64,000 bases of DNA from Actinernus sp. WN-2022 (Eukaryota; Cnidaria; Anthozoa; Actiniaria; Actinernidae), in assembly GCA_030867875.1 (NCBI GenBank), contig JAOWCC010000655.1, positions 7,462,269 through 7,526,268 of the forward strand, given 5' to 3'. Shown piece after piece: positions 1-11,600 of the stretch (the stretch's first letter is position 1; each line of letters opens with the position of its first letter). Below the pieces are notes generated by a model. That model saw nothing but the letters and a program-made list of their open reading frames with translations. It made no database searches and had not been told where the DNA came from. The translations under genes and the position numbers were made by a program.

Positions 1-39
1 GTCTAGAATTATAAGATAATACTATTACAAGGTCATTAA

Positions 40-340
40 TATCTAATATATACAATACCTTAAAATATTAAGAAATAGAAAATAACTGCCAACAATGCAA
101 TAAAATGATCTAGAGAGTGTTGCTGCCAAAAGACAAAATTCCACATAGAAAAAGGAATAAATAGATTCTTTCTGTCTTAACCGGCGATTCCGATAAACTC
201 TTTCTGTCTTAACGATAATGGTAGACTGTTCCAAAGCTGGCATGTTGTAACATTGAAAGTCCTGTCTCCCTCAGTCTGTATTTTAAATCTAGTACATGCT
301 AAGTTAAAATTAGGGTATCTTGTCTGTCGCTCATGTAAAT
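40..340 (-). pseudogene. LINE 3'-end fragment (RT C-terminus)
   Basis: Reading leftward from 340, frames with breaks give CTRFKIQTEGDRTFNVTTCQ and LWNSLPLS, the typical end of CR1/L2-type RT proteins, followed by a duplicated piece with RLRQKESIYSFF. Truncated on both sides. Confidence 0.45.
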
Positions 341-929
341 CACTGCTCAATTTGAGTAGTACTTTTACTGTAGTTTTATTATATATTTATATTGTGATTA
401 TTATAATTTCTGAAAATCACTGATATGAGAAAGCTTTCCTGGCTGTAAATATTATTATTAAGTAATACCCGGCTAAGAACAGGAGCATTGAACGGCAAGG
501 AATGTAAAAAGGTGTTAATTTTCTATTATTCTTTCTCGTAAATTCATTGGTTGATACTCGTACATTCAATAAAAAAACATCGAAATAATAATTATCGTTA
601 GAAAATTGTTGATGTTTCAATTCAGTTTTGATCAAACTACTTGTGGTCTGATTTCAGAGTAAATCGCTATTGGGAAAGTTATCAAATTTGTGATTCAAAT
701 ATCTTTTGTCTTCCCCCTTTCTGATTGGCTGGATGGTGATTTCTTTCAGTTTTTACAGCAAAAATGACCAACAGCGTACAGTGTCCGTGGACATCTCCCA
801 GCACTTAAGGCATATTCAAGCAAAGTCGTTATTGGGAATTGCTCATTGCTGCACCCTATTGTCTTTTGCTCCTGTTCTTTTGGCGAACCATTACTTAATG
901 TTAAAAATAAAAAAAACTAGTTGGTTTCT

Positions 930-1040
930 ATTAAAACAATTAGACTACTCGCTCTCAGTTTCTATGGCTGGTAGTTGACACTGAGTTATGCTCCACGTCG
1001 ACTATCAGGCGAGAACAACTAGCTCGTAGTCTAATTGTTA
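930..1040. repeat. Short inverted repeat
   Basis: aacaattagactactcgct and agctcgtagtctaattgtt form a hairpin-like pair around an 75-base centre. Confidence 0.5.
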
Positions 1041-1340
1041 AATGCCATGGTTGGTAAGCCGATCAGCTATCATTTAATCTATCTAGCTAAATATTACCAT
1101 AACGCAAAACGAAGGAAAACCAAGGCGACAAGCTCATCATGCAACGAACCTCGATTTCATTTGATTTCTTTTGAAGTAGTGACGTCATCGTGGGACCAAA
1201 TGCTACAATAGTATCACGTGACAGACTGGATATCCGTTTAATCTCCCGCCACACACGGTTTGTGTTCGCAGTGCACTCTTTGACAAACTGAAGGATCTGT
1301 CGAGCTTAGTGTACGAAGAGAGTGATTAGTAAACTAAACC

Positions 1341-1532
1341 ATGGCCATGATTGTATTGCCAAACAGAACGGAATATCGAAAAGATTTGCCATATTTGAAG
1401 AACATAAAATCCGACAACATTGGTAATACGAAGATTAACTCAAAGTTAGGCAATTCGCCTGGAAAAAAGTTTTTTTTTTCCAAAAGTGATTTGTGTAGTA
1501 TATTCGTATTTTCATTCCCACAATTTGTTTGA
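1341..1532 (+). other. Short open frame with good Kozak context, no recognised product
   Basis: aaaccATGGCC starts 63 codons (MAMIVLPNRTEYRKDLPYLK) ending in low-complexity sequence. It may be a truncated first exon or chance. Confidence 0.15.
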
Positions 1533-1589
1533 GAGTATTGAAATCTATATACCAAGCTCACATACAATTTAAAAGACGAGTGTTGATTT

Positions 1590-2190
1590 GAATTGTTTTT
1601 ATCTGTCTATCATTTTGTTGTGGTTCACAGCCTACCTTCCATCCACACACGGTCCGTGTCCCTTATTGTCCGTTCCAGATTTTCCTTTAACCCCTCACAT
1701 TTATCTCTGTTGAAGCATGCACTCGGGTACTGACCACAGCAGCCTCTGAACTTGATAAAGACTAGGGGAGGGGTGGTGAGGAGGGCTGCTGATATAGGTG
1801 GAGGCGACTGATCCAACAGCGACATGACAGACTCTGAAACAGTTGCAGTTCAATGTAAATATGTAAGAATCCCGGGGGGGGGGGGGGGATTTGAAAAGGA
1901 ATCCCTAAAAGTACAGAATCTCGTTCCTTGGGCGAGGCTCCAATTTGTTTTTATCCCTCAGAGGTACCAATCCCCAAACACAAAATTAACTGACATTTGA
2001 TCCAAGTGACTGAATTGACTGTGAAAATACCAAGATACGAAGCAAGGCCAGGAGATCATTAAGCGATAATGTTATTTGACAAGTAGTAATACCCAAGAAG
2101 GTACCACGATATCCACAACTGTGGACGTGTCAAATTGAACACCCTAAGTCCTAAGTGGTACCAAACTAAAAGGTACGACGAGCATTCCCA
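1590..2190. repeat. Interspersed repeat R1, copy 1, followed by a G-run element
   Basis: 1598-1865 matches 23635-23793 plus 24145-24250 (ttatctgtctatcattttgt, tgaagcatgcactcgggtac, gacatgacagactctgaaac). 1872-1888 is a G run that starts a G-run-ended element extending to about 2190. A 66-codon frame on the - strand (LDQSPPPISAALLTTPPLVF) spans part of R1 but is not preserved in the second copy. Confidence 0.65.
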
Positions 2191-2240
2191 GGGGATGCAG
2201 GTTGGCGCAGTGGTAAAACACTCGCCTCTCACCGGATGCT
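2186..2240 (+). repeat. SINE-like A-box fragment
   Basis: ggttggcgcagtggtaaaac-actcgcctctcacc is like the 5' half of a tRNA-derived SINE (A box plus anticodon arm). The B box is missing, so it is truncated. Confidence 0.35.
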
Positions 2241-2640
2241 GAACGAAAACAGAATAATATTTTTTTACGTTCAATGGCGGTCTTTTCTGAACGTAAACGT
2301 AGGGTTTTCACGGTGTACTTTACGTCCGGTTCCCATATATCGTTACGATCGCTCCGGCTGATAGAAGAGGCTAGCGGAATCTCTGTATTAGCTTCATGTA
2401 GAGAGACATACTTTGGACGTGAAACCAACAAGAAGAAAAACATGAATAGTTCTTCTTCATCACAATACTACTGAAACCGAAAGATGTAAGGAATAGTTGC
2501 ATGTGGTTATTAGAAATCCCAAGCCTGAAAAGGCTGATTTTTATATGAACAAGTTTATGTAGCACTGCTAGTGTACTTCAATTAAGAGTAAGAAAAGTAA
2601 GTAAAACATATTTATATAAATGGTTAGAAATTATATTATG

Positions 2641-2715
2641 GCCACCTCACTGGTTAGCTCAATTGATGGAGCAAGTGCTAAAGGTTGGGGGTTCGAATCA
2701 CGACTGCGTCCTTAG
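2641..2715 (+). ncRNA. tRNA-derived SINE head or tRNA-like remnant
   Basis: ggttagctcaattgatggagc fits the pol III A box and gggttcgaatcacgac the B box, 30 bases apart as in tRNAs. The acceptor stem does not pair well and no CCA-ready end is seen. Related sequence follows to about 2890, so a SINE is more likely than a working tRNA. Confidence 0.45.
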
Positions 2716-3309
2716 ACAGGGACGTATAAGCCGTTGGGCTTGTCTCTTAATTCTAATCATTTATACGAGGGGACGTAAAATACTATGTAGGGTATTGTCT
2801 CTCAACACACCAGCCTGTATTCTGAGGTTCTATTGTAGACTGCGCGGCAGCACATTGCGCCACAATAGCAGTCGATCCGTATTACAAAAATAATTTTCTG
2901 AATTAAAGCGCATTTGAATATATACATATAGAATTTGCGCTATATATGTTCTTAGAATTAAAGGAATACATAGGTGTCATCTTTTATTCCATATTCCTCA
3001 GAGAGTCATACAAACTAATGATTCTTACCTTCATCAGAGTGGTCCTTTTGTCTGTCTTTTGAGTTGTCACGGAATTTCCCTGATCGCCCACAACAGAACA
3101 GTGTATGGGATATAAACAGTATCACCAATACTGGCAGTGCCTTCCTACGGTCAATCATACTGCTACAAACACTTAAATCCTATGGGTGAATATAGTGTTT
3201 GTTGCTTATTAGCCTTCTGTTAGATGGGAGACAAGAAGACTTCAAATGAATCATTTATGGTAGAAATGTGTACATAACGAGATACAGGGGTCAAAACCAC
3301 CTGGGGCGC

Positions 3310-3440
3310 ATGCGTTATAATATTTTGCAAATAGATTTTAAATAAATAAATGGTTTATTTTACGTCGAAGATACAGGAAGCCGTTACCGGGTCTTCCAAG
3401 CCAGAGGCTTATATTAAAGTATTCCGACGAACTCCAGGAT
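3310..3440 (-). repeat. Possible LINE 3' tail
   Basis: aaataaataaatggtttatt followed by tacgtcgaagatacaggaag; the - strand ends in a TTTA-rich tail. No coding part. Confidence 0.3.
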
Positions 3441-3811
3441 CGAATTGGAATTTAGGAATTTAGGATTTCCAACGAAGATGCCACTTGTAAAGAGGAACCA
3501 AAGGATACCTTACGCTAAAACTAGAAAAATGATAAATACGTAAATACAAGTGTAGACAGCGAACTTCTTAGTATACATGCCCATTTCATGAAGTAGACGT
3601 TTCGCCTGTGCAGGCAAATTCAGTACAAATAAGAGGGCAATTAATACAAACACTTGGATTCAAAGCCATATATATGAAATTACACATTGCCCTGATACGG
3701 ACTGTTGTACGCAGTCGAAATATCGGCAAAGTAAGTTTTTAACTCGTTAATTCCAGTTTATTGTTCATTTATGAAATGACAAATATATGTATATTACAAC
3801 AAGCAATACGA

Positions 3812-4035
3812 GGGCCTGTCTACACGTCAGTTGTCAGTTAAAATTTTGGTCATTTGTCAGTTATCCCTAAGTTAATCATTACTAGAGAAAATTTACAATG
3901 TTGGACCCACTAAAACCATATTTGTCAGTTAACAGTTAAGTTTTATTTATCAGTAAACAGTTTAAAAAATCGTCATTTGTCAGTTAACAGTTATTTTGAA
4001 GGCCGTTTGTCAGTTGTCAGTTAACCCCATTCAGA
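3812..4035. repeat. Degenerate gtcagttaacagtta repeats
   Basis: The words ttgtcagtt and aacagtta recur about ten times in 220 bases with irregular spacing. Confidence 0.55.
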
Positions 4036-4449
4036 CCTTCCAATATGCCTCTACTGGTATGAATGCATCGATGTTCAACACAATCGCCGGTTTCGATGAG
4101 TGTAGTCACACTAAAGCTTGATTAACTCAAAACGTAAAGGTTGATTTATTGACTTGAGGTATTCTGTTTTAGTAACTAAGTTCAGACAAAACATGGATAA
4201 AGATATGTTCTTAGGTCATCTTATGCCAGTTTCCGATGTGCTGCAGCGTTAAGTTACAGCGTTAAGTTATTTTTGGTTCAGGTCAGATCTATAAGCCTTC
4301 AATTTGTTCTGAAATATCTTATTTTCAATTCCTTTTTAACTAAATCGCTTCACGTTTTATTCATATTTAAAAACATAATCCGTACAACATACCGGATGAG
4401 ATAATAAAAGGTTGGATCAGCGTATCTACCCTGAACTTTAGTCACACCG

Positions 4450-4525
4450 ACGTGTCCTCCACGTGACCTCCACGTGACCTCCACGTGACCTCCACGTGAC
4501 CTCCACGTGCTTCCACGTGTCAAAC
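4450..4525. repeat. 11-bp tandem array of CACGTG E-boxes
   Basis: cctccacgtga repeats about five times at 11-bp spacing, with flanking variants (acgtgtcctcc, cttccacgtgtc). Each unit holds the palindrome CACGTG, the core site of bHLH factors. The 11-bp period puts all sites on nearly the same face of the helix. It lies 3.9 kb upstream of the 633-aa gene. Confidence 0.7.
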
Positions 4526-4529
4526 GTCG

Positions 4530-5845
4530 ACCTGCTTCGCAGATTAAATATTTGACTGGTTTAATTTTCTGACAGCAGCCGCTGATCTCAACTCAATTCA
4601 TGTTTTCATTAAAATATGATACACTTTGAAACATTTTTCAGTTTTCTCTTATTTCAAATACTTATTGATTTTCTTAGCACCTACTTAAGATATAGGTAAC
4701 CTGTGAACCAATGCAACAAAACAACTTGGACAAAATACTGTATATGCTACAGTATAAAATACAAGTAAAATTAATACTACTTTACTCAACAGTGGACTTC
4801 AACTTTCCTTTTTAGTTTTAGTTTCTTAGGTACATTGTAAATCCGTTAAATAATATTGCAAAATGTGTTATTAGAGTTTACCCGTTGAGCGGCTTTATCG
4901 CCAATTTGGCAATGTCATTAACAACAAACAACAGGCCATAAAAGAGGCATGGTAATATTTTGGAAGTTATACCAGGACACAGGAAAAGTTTGTTACGGAA
5001 CAGCTAACACCAATCTACAATCTCATGCAAAACCCTTGAGATACTTCCAAAAAATTGCACAAATTGTTGAAGAAAAAATAGAAAAATACACGCCCCTCGT
5101 CCCCCATCTGTTGGTGCTGTGTACTGCATATCGTCGTGTTTCTCCCCAGTGGGTGCTCAATAGATTAATAAACATTGAGATGGGGGTTGGGGGGTGGTAG
5201 GAATAATCATTAATGCATGACGGATTGTAGGTCTAATTGCCAAACAATTAAGTTGGATTTACAACACTACTGATCCTCTTTGTCAAATGGTTCAATATGT
5301 CAACCAAAGAGCAATTACTTAACAAAGCTTATAACCTGTTCTTACAGGCTGTAAATTCATTGTCTCATTGTGTGTCAGACAACCTGTAAAAGTCAGCTAG
5401 CAAACTAGGTGAGGTCAGCTACTGTAGATTTTAATAACTAATGTTTGACTAATATTTAATTTGTTGTTGTCTGCGCATTCAGATCCACAGAAAATAGAAC
5501 CTGTTAAAATCTAAAATATATTTTTCAAAGACAAAACCGTTTAAATATAATCTCCTGTACCTTCCTTAAAGGGATGTCAAATATAAACTTCAAATATAAC
5601 AAAATTTAATACTCTTTATATTAAACATAATGTATTACCACCATTCATATTGATACATTCGTCAGATTTATACGCTATTCAGTTAGGTTCAAGACATATA
5701 GGCTATGAGCATTATAGGATCTCAATCAGATCGTGTTTTAGGAGTTCAGAACTATTAGAAAATTGATGCGTTATTTGTGAATTATAGCTAGTAAACATTT
5801 TTGGAATTTACTGACGGGGAAAAAGACTGACGTGAGAAAGGTCAC
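4530..5845. other. Intergenic, no gene seen
   Basis: AT-rich. An 83-codon frame at 4949-5200 has no coding features. Nothing else recognised. Confidence 0.5.
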
Positions 5846-5851
5846 AGTTAA

Positions 5852-5972
5852 GGCCCGGTTCAAACGTCGAACTTTTCATGCGCCGAACTCAATTAGATCA
5901 AAAGAAGCCGCCTAATGATCTTTTGTTTCAATTGAGTTTGGCGCATGAAAAGTTCGACGTTTGAACCGGGCC
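5852..5972. mobile_element. Small hairpin MITE, TAA-flanked
   Basis: Arms of about 50 bases (ggcccggttcaaacgtcgaa ... ttcgacgtttgaaccgggcc), 121 bp in all, flanked by TAA at 5849-5851 and 5973-5975. Its ends resemble the larger element at 43566-44467. Confidence 0.75.
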
Positions 5973-5975
5973 TAA

Positions 5976-6866
5976 GAGCGCGTCAATAGGCAAGGGCTTT
6001 GGCTTTCATATCTAAACAAATAAATAAGCTAACACCAACCGCTCCAATCAAATTCGTTCTTTAGGGACACACCTGTGTTATTTCTAATTAAAAGAACTGA
6101 CTTGAACGTATTGGACGATAAATATTGAATACAATTCATGGTGACGGCTGCTCTTTGCCCTCTAACCGCAGCTCGATGTATTATTCATGGTACGACCGTT
6201 AAACTTAAGCAAATCAAAAATCACTGAGCATTACCAACCGACCTCACTGCAGTAAAGTTAGGACTTGGTAGGGCTTGTTGATAGGCTCTTAAGGTAAGAT
6301 ATTGAACTACTTAGTTAACATTTATATTATGATTATGAGAGCTATAACGCTTGGGTTTTTATATACACAAATCTCTTGATGACGCAGTTAATAGCAAAAA
6401 TGAAATAACAAACTATTTTTGGAATCCAGACTTTAAATAAACAACAGAGCATTTATCGTGTTCAGTTTTCACCCCAAAAAATGACCAAAATCTAGTTATT
6501 TCCTCCTGTTTTTTTCCTGTCTACTTTGAGAAGCAATGCTGTAACTCAGTGCACGATTCTCGCCATCGTCTGTGTGCTTAAGCCTGGTTCACACTAGCGA
6601 TATATTAGCACAAGCAAGAAACACAGACGCAGCACCGTAATTGTATAAGAGTGCTCACTAGAGCGTATTTCGTACGAGTGAGCAAGTTAAGGCAATGGCT
6701 TACGGTACTGTTAATGTACGACATGCCGTGTCCCATTGTTTTTGTCTTTCTGATCCAATCAAATTACAGAGTTCTGGTACAGTACGGTTATGGTAAAGCT
6801 ACGGTAAGGCTACGGGCATACCGTAGTTTGTTCCCGCTCATACAAAATCTGCTCGATTAGAGAGTT
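5976..6866. other. Intergenic, no gene seen
   Basis: Short tacggtaaagctacggtaag duplication at 6700-6830 only. Confidence 0.45.
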
Positions 6867-7300
6867 TAATTAAACACGAAGTTCCGGTATAAAAAGGGGA
6901 GCCCAGGGGTTTGTCACCCTTCAGTTGTCAATCAGCCTTTGTGGAGTGAACATCTGCGTAATGCTCCGCTTGAGTGCTCCCTACTGATTGCTTATCGCGC
7001 GAAATTCAAATGAAACATACAAATGTTTAACTTCAGAGTAAGGGCTACATAGTTCGCAAACAGTCATAAAATACCATTGGCAGTCATATATGGAGAACTA
7101 CATTATATCTTCCCTCTGGTTACTTTTTTATGGCTTGTTTAATTTTAAAGCTTAAAAATCTAGCATTTCAAAGGAGAGGCTGATATACTCGCTTGCTTTC
7201 CTCACTACTCAGCAATTTGAATTTTAAATTTCGAGCTCGCCATGCGTGGAAAGAGGAGGGGCTAACCTATTTATACCGGAATTTTGTGTTTAATCACCGG
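6867..7300. mobile_element. Inverted-repeat element with TATA-like sequence in its ends
   Basis: Left ttaattaaacacgaagttcc-ggtataaaaaggggagcc and right ggggctaacctatttatacc-ggaattttgtgtttaat are inverted repeats of about 40 bp with several mismatches. About 430 bp, non-coding. Confidence 0.6.
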
Positions 7301-7403
7301 GCGTACGTAAGTCACGGATAGAAACCGGACGTGATAAAGTCAAAACGCGCCCAAAAGGGAACATTTGACTTCCGGTTACCGTCCGCAACTCACGAACGTT
7401 TGG

Positions 7404-7570
7404 TGCTTAAGGGCTCATTGACATATTTAAATCTACCGTTGCTAAGGAAAGTTTGTAGCCTCGCAAAACCCAGAAAATTAAAGAGTGACTCTAAGGGTAA
7501 AGTCTTGTAGTCTGCTGACGTAATTTAGTACCGTCATGATGACGTCATCAACATCAAAATTTCATCAAAA
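7404..7570. repeat. Interspersed repeat R3, copy 1
   Basis: ttaagggctcattgacatat ... gttgctaaggaaagtttgta ... gtcatgatgacgtcatcaac, matching 25330-25500. Rich in tgacgtca (CRE-like) motifs. Confidence 0.5.
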
Positions 7571-8214
7571 TATTCGCCCTTATTCCATAGAAAACCATGC
7601 AATAACCAGTAATTATCCTATAAATATCGTATTTCAGCCAATCAGAGCTCAGCTTTACTATGAAATGTAGAGCGGTATTTCATGGCTAGATCAGGCCAAT
7701 CGAAATGCAAAAAAATTCTCGCCCTTTCTTTATCAGCCAATAAGAATTCAAGAATATTGAATACATAATTAGTCTGCTGCCTAAAGCTCGTTGTATACTA
7801 AATAATACAAATTTCTCGTGAAATATTTGCCTGGATTCCATAGAAAACCATAAAATAACCAGTAAGTATGCTATAAGTATGCGATAAGATATGTTTATCG
7901 CATACTAATGTTTTCTAAAGTCGAGCAAGGCTCAGGATTGTGTTCTCAAGCTGACAGTCATGTAAGTTCAATGACCCGATATGGGAGCTCAAATATGAGG
8001 CTTTTTACTCACTACCTGTTTGAGAACACCGTTATGCATTACGTGCAATGACAAATCCCATATCATACTCGTGACTGTTAATTGATTAACTCTTACTTAA
8101 AGAGGTACTGAGTAAGCAAATGATTGCTGTGTAATTTGATTTGTTAATTTCTGACACACACACTACAAGTGATTGTAAGTTATATACCAACCATAAAATC
8201 ATATAGCCTGAAAG
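7571..8214. other. Intergenic, no gene seen
   Basis: Two diverged copies of ccatagaaaaccatgcaata-accagtaa (7583-7612, 7838-7868) suggest an old repeat. A small palindrome ttatcgcatactaatg/tatgcgataagat lies at about 7878-7908. The 5' UTR exon of the 633-aa gene may be here, but I could not place it. Confidence 0.4.
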
Positions 8215-8219
8215 CAGGC

Positions 8220-8251
<32 letters not shown>

Positions 8252-8320
8252 GGTTTATTAACAGTATTTCCACTGGGTGGCTCTTCGCCAGTTAATATAA
8301 ATAATGTAAAATACAAAATG
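8215..8320 (-). repeat. LINE/SINE 3' tail with (ATT)n
   Basis: On the - strand tggcgaagagccacccagtg-gaaatactgttaataaacc runs into (att)10. This form is common at the 3' ends of LINE and SINE copies. Confidence 0.5.
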
Positions 8321-8432
8321 TTGATAAAATATGACTAAGATATATGATAGTGGCATGATGAAATCAGTGTATAATTTGCTCGGCTTGAAGAAAAATGATT
8401 TTCAGTCAACTAACGTTATTCTTTCTTTGTAG

Positions 8433-8692
8433 ATAAAATATGAGCAGGCCATCGTGGAAGTCAGCGGTATTCCTGTGTTTTCTCCTGATTCATCACGAGT
8501 TCATCATAGCGAAGCATCATGCCAGTCACGTGGTCAAACAGGCTCGGAAACATGTCTACGAAAATCACGAGGAGAAAGAACCCTATCATAACGTGCATGA
8601 GGAATATCAGCCAATTCGTGTGATCCATGATTCACGAGGACCAATCTATGTAACTCACGTTTCACCCTCATATTTCGACCATGTAAACAAAG
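8433..8692 (+). CDS. First coding exon of the 633-aa gene: signal peptide and His-rich region
   Basis: The exon starts after a good acceptor (ctttctttgtag) and carries the start ATG at 8440 within seven bases. It encodes a hydrophobic leader followed by a segment rich in His, Glu and Tyr. The donor is aaag|gtaagtta, leaving phase 1. The tiny 42-nt exon 2 (9569-9610) begins in phase 1 after tatcag and ends before gtaagtag. The short distance from acceptor to ATG says the 5' UTR is split by an intron whose upstream exon I could not place. Confidence 0.75.
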
Positions 8693-11600
8693 GTAAGTTA
8701 TTTTATAGAGGGAACCATGTTTACTTTAGTAAAGACAAAAGCCTTATTTAACGTCGGTAACTCGTTACAGTCTCACCCCAGACTGATAAACTTGAGACCG
8801 ATGATTTAACGATTAAATCTACGATTTAAAGTCCTATCCAAGGTCGTGAAGGTCTAACCATCTTCAGTTCGTGAACGAGACTTTTACAAAAACAGCACCT
8901 TCTACTCATTAGGGCAGTCTGGACAGCAAGTAGTAATCTGTTCCACGTCTCGGTCCAGCAATCTAAAACGATCTGCTCCCGTACGTGCCGAGGTTATCAA
9001 CTGGTTCTAGTAACAGTTTTTGAAACTGACTCGAGAAAGCGCACAAAAGTTCGATGATATAACGTAGTAGTTGACAAATATACTCCGAAGCAAAATATTA
9101 AAGGCCTGATAATTAACAATTATTCACCGAAGTTGAGGTGAACAGTGGTGGATATACCATACATTAGTGAATAGCCAGCACCAAATAGTTATTTTATTTT
9201 CTGTCAAATGGACAAAAACTCGCGCGAGATGATCGCTGCGTAGCTCGGAGATGAATATGAAATCATATTCACTGTTTGAGTAGCAAATCAGAGCGCGCGA
9301 AAAGTGATATTCACTGGTGCAGTATATCCTAACTAACTTATCGGTTCTCCGACATGAATTACTACCAAATTGTATTGTGTTCTATTGTATTGTGTATTTC
9401 GTTCTATTGTTTTGTATTGATCATTGAGTTAATTCTATTGTATTTTGATAGCAATGCATGTGTTGCCTACATGAAGTGTTTTCGGTGCTCAGAGGACGTG
9501 GAAGGTTTAGCCATTTAGTATTCGAGATACACTAACTCAAAAACGAAACTATTTCCCTTTCATATCAGATTATACCGGGGAACATTCCATTGCAACATCT
9601 GGAAAACACAGTAAGTAGTGTCGTATTACGCACAACAAGCCAGAATAAAGTTAACTTATTCTATTCAATTGCAAAGACAAATAACATCTAATTTGTAATT
9701 ACACTTTTCTTTGTATTATGAATGTAACAAATAGGTGAGCACAAATAAATAAATAAACCTAAAAAGTAAACATTCTCCATGTATGAATATGAGGGTTATA
9801 AATTAGCTACTATTTCGATTCTACTAAACGACATGGTTTAATCAGTCCAAGTAGAGTAGCAGTTCCATTTTAATGGCATTACACTAGGTTTAGGAGTTAA
9901 CCGGCCATGCAATGCTATATATACAGTTTTATTCTCACTGATTGGAGTTTATGTGGTTATACTCCCTCTGTTTCACAGCTTTGATATATTCGGGATTATT
10001 CCTTGCCATTAACGGCATTAAAGCCAGACACCTGGCTGATGGGAACGTTTCATGGTGTCCCAGAGAAAATATAAAGTAATAATACTAAGCAAACACTTTT
10101 TAACTCTCGGCAAGGAAAGGCCACGTTCTTTAAAGTGCCTATCACCCTTTTGCAATTTTGATAGCTTATGAACCTCCGAAACGTTTTGAGTACGTTTGTG
10201 AAGAAAGTTTTAGTTTAAAGTGAATACTTTATGTTCTACGCTTGTTTGAAATCGTGTAAATGTGACCTTTCCTGACCCATGACCGCGTAAGTAAAAGCCT
10301 GGGTCGAAACCTGGGTAGACGTCATCTTGACGTCATATAATTAATTCGGCTTTGCAATCATGTGAAGAAATACTCAACGTGTTGACTAAAATGACATTTT
10401 TTCTTTACTAACAACTCAAAAACTGTGTATATTTTCTATGCATCGATGTTGTTGTGATAAAAAGGCGCCATGGAGAATAATACATTAATGAGATGACGTC
10501 TACCCAGGTTTCGACCCAGGCTTTTATTTACGCGGTCATGGGTCAGGAAAGGTCACATTTACACGATTTCAAACAAGCGTAGAACATAAAGTATTCACTT
10601 TAAACCAAACATTTCTTCACAGAAGTACTCAAAACGTTTCGGAGGTTCATAGGCTATCAAAATTGCAAAAGGGTGATAGGCACTTTAAAGATTTAACTAG
10701 ATATCTACCATGGCTGATATGTATCTTAAAATGAAATACCATGCATCACGCAGGCCTTTTTTAGCGGTATGGTTTATGTCAGAGCATCTCGTATCGGTGT
10801 ATCGTTAATTTCTTTAACAACAACTTGATTTTCTACACAGACCTCACCCCCAGCGCACAGAGAACACAAGGCGGTCGAAGACGTAAGTGAAATGATGTCT
10901 GTTCCCATATCATGAAAATGATGGTATTTTAGACGTTTTACATTGCGATTTAATAACACATTTGTTAGCCAGTCTCGATTCCCGCTTACTGACACATCCT
11001 CGCCAATCATCAATATTCTCATGGTCTTACTCTTGTATTTGGATCAAATTGTTAATGAATAAATTACACTTTAAATATCAGTTTATATTCGCTTTTTCCT
11101 TGTCAGCCACGTTGCTTTCTTCTAATCGACACTGAATCATTCATCGTAGTACTTCTGAATGAAGGTTTATTTTCTCATTCCATTTTGTTGACACAAAGTG
11201 AATACTAAACATCAATGCTTTCACTTTCAGGTATTTTCGGTCTTATTCTCTTGTTGATCAGTATTGTCACCACTATAGCCAGCATCTCACTTGATACCTA
11301 TGTGAGTGTCAAGGGTTGCGCGGGCCTGTATCCAAGTCTAAATACATATGAGAATGAATTTGAGACAAAGAAAAGAGATCTGGAGCGAAAGGCGGACTTG
11401 ATAGATCGGCAGCAAATAAGAGGTAAGATCTCTTACAGTCTTGACATTTGGCGATTTGGTTATTTTGTGATAAGGTATGATTGTAAGATATTAATAAGGC
11501 ACATTATGCTCGTGATAAGGTATGATCGTGGTAACGTGATAAGGTATAATTGTTAGAATGTGATAACGTATGATAATAAGAATGAGAATAAGAATTTGAT

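Larger units (their letters stand above)
340..1590. other. Intergenic, no gene seen
   Basis: AT-rich sequence with only the hairpin at 930-1040 and a short doubtful frame at 1341-1532. A region of ordinary composition, nothing else supportable. Confidence 0.5.
2900..4440. other. Intergenic, no gene seen
   Basis: Holds a possible LINE tail (3310-3440) and the gtcagtt repeats (3812-4035). No coding frame with support. Confidence 0.5.

Noticed and set aside
706..978. 90-codon frame
   Set aside because: No domain, start context or splice support; part of it overlaps a small inverted repeat.
2641..2715. Functional tRNA gene
   Set aside because: A and B boxes are present, but the acceptor stem does not pair and related sequence continues downstream, as in a SINE.
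9980..10078. Extra exon in intron 2 (cttcacag-like acceptor, open frame ending near aaataaagtaata)
   Set aside because: It can enter in phase 1, but its only donor leaves phase 2, which does not fit exon 3; the exon 2 to exon 3 junction is already in phase.
10774..11022. 82-codon - strand frame in intron 2
   Set aside because: Reads plausibly as protein but has no known motif, no partner exon and lies inside an intron; not enough to call a gene.
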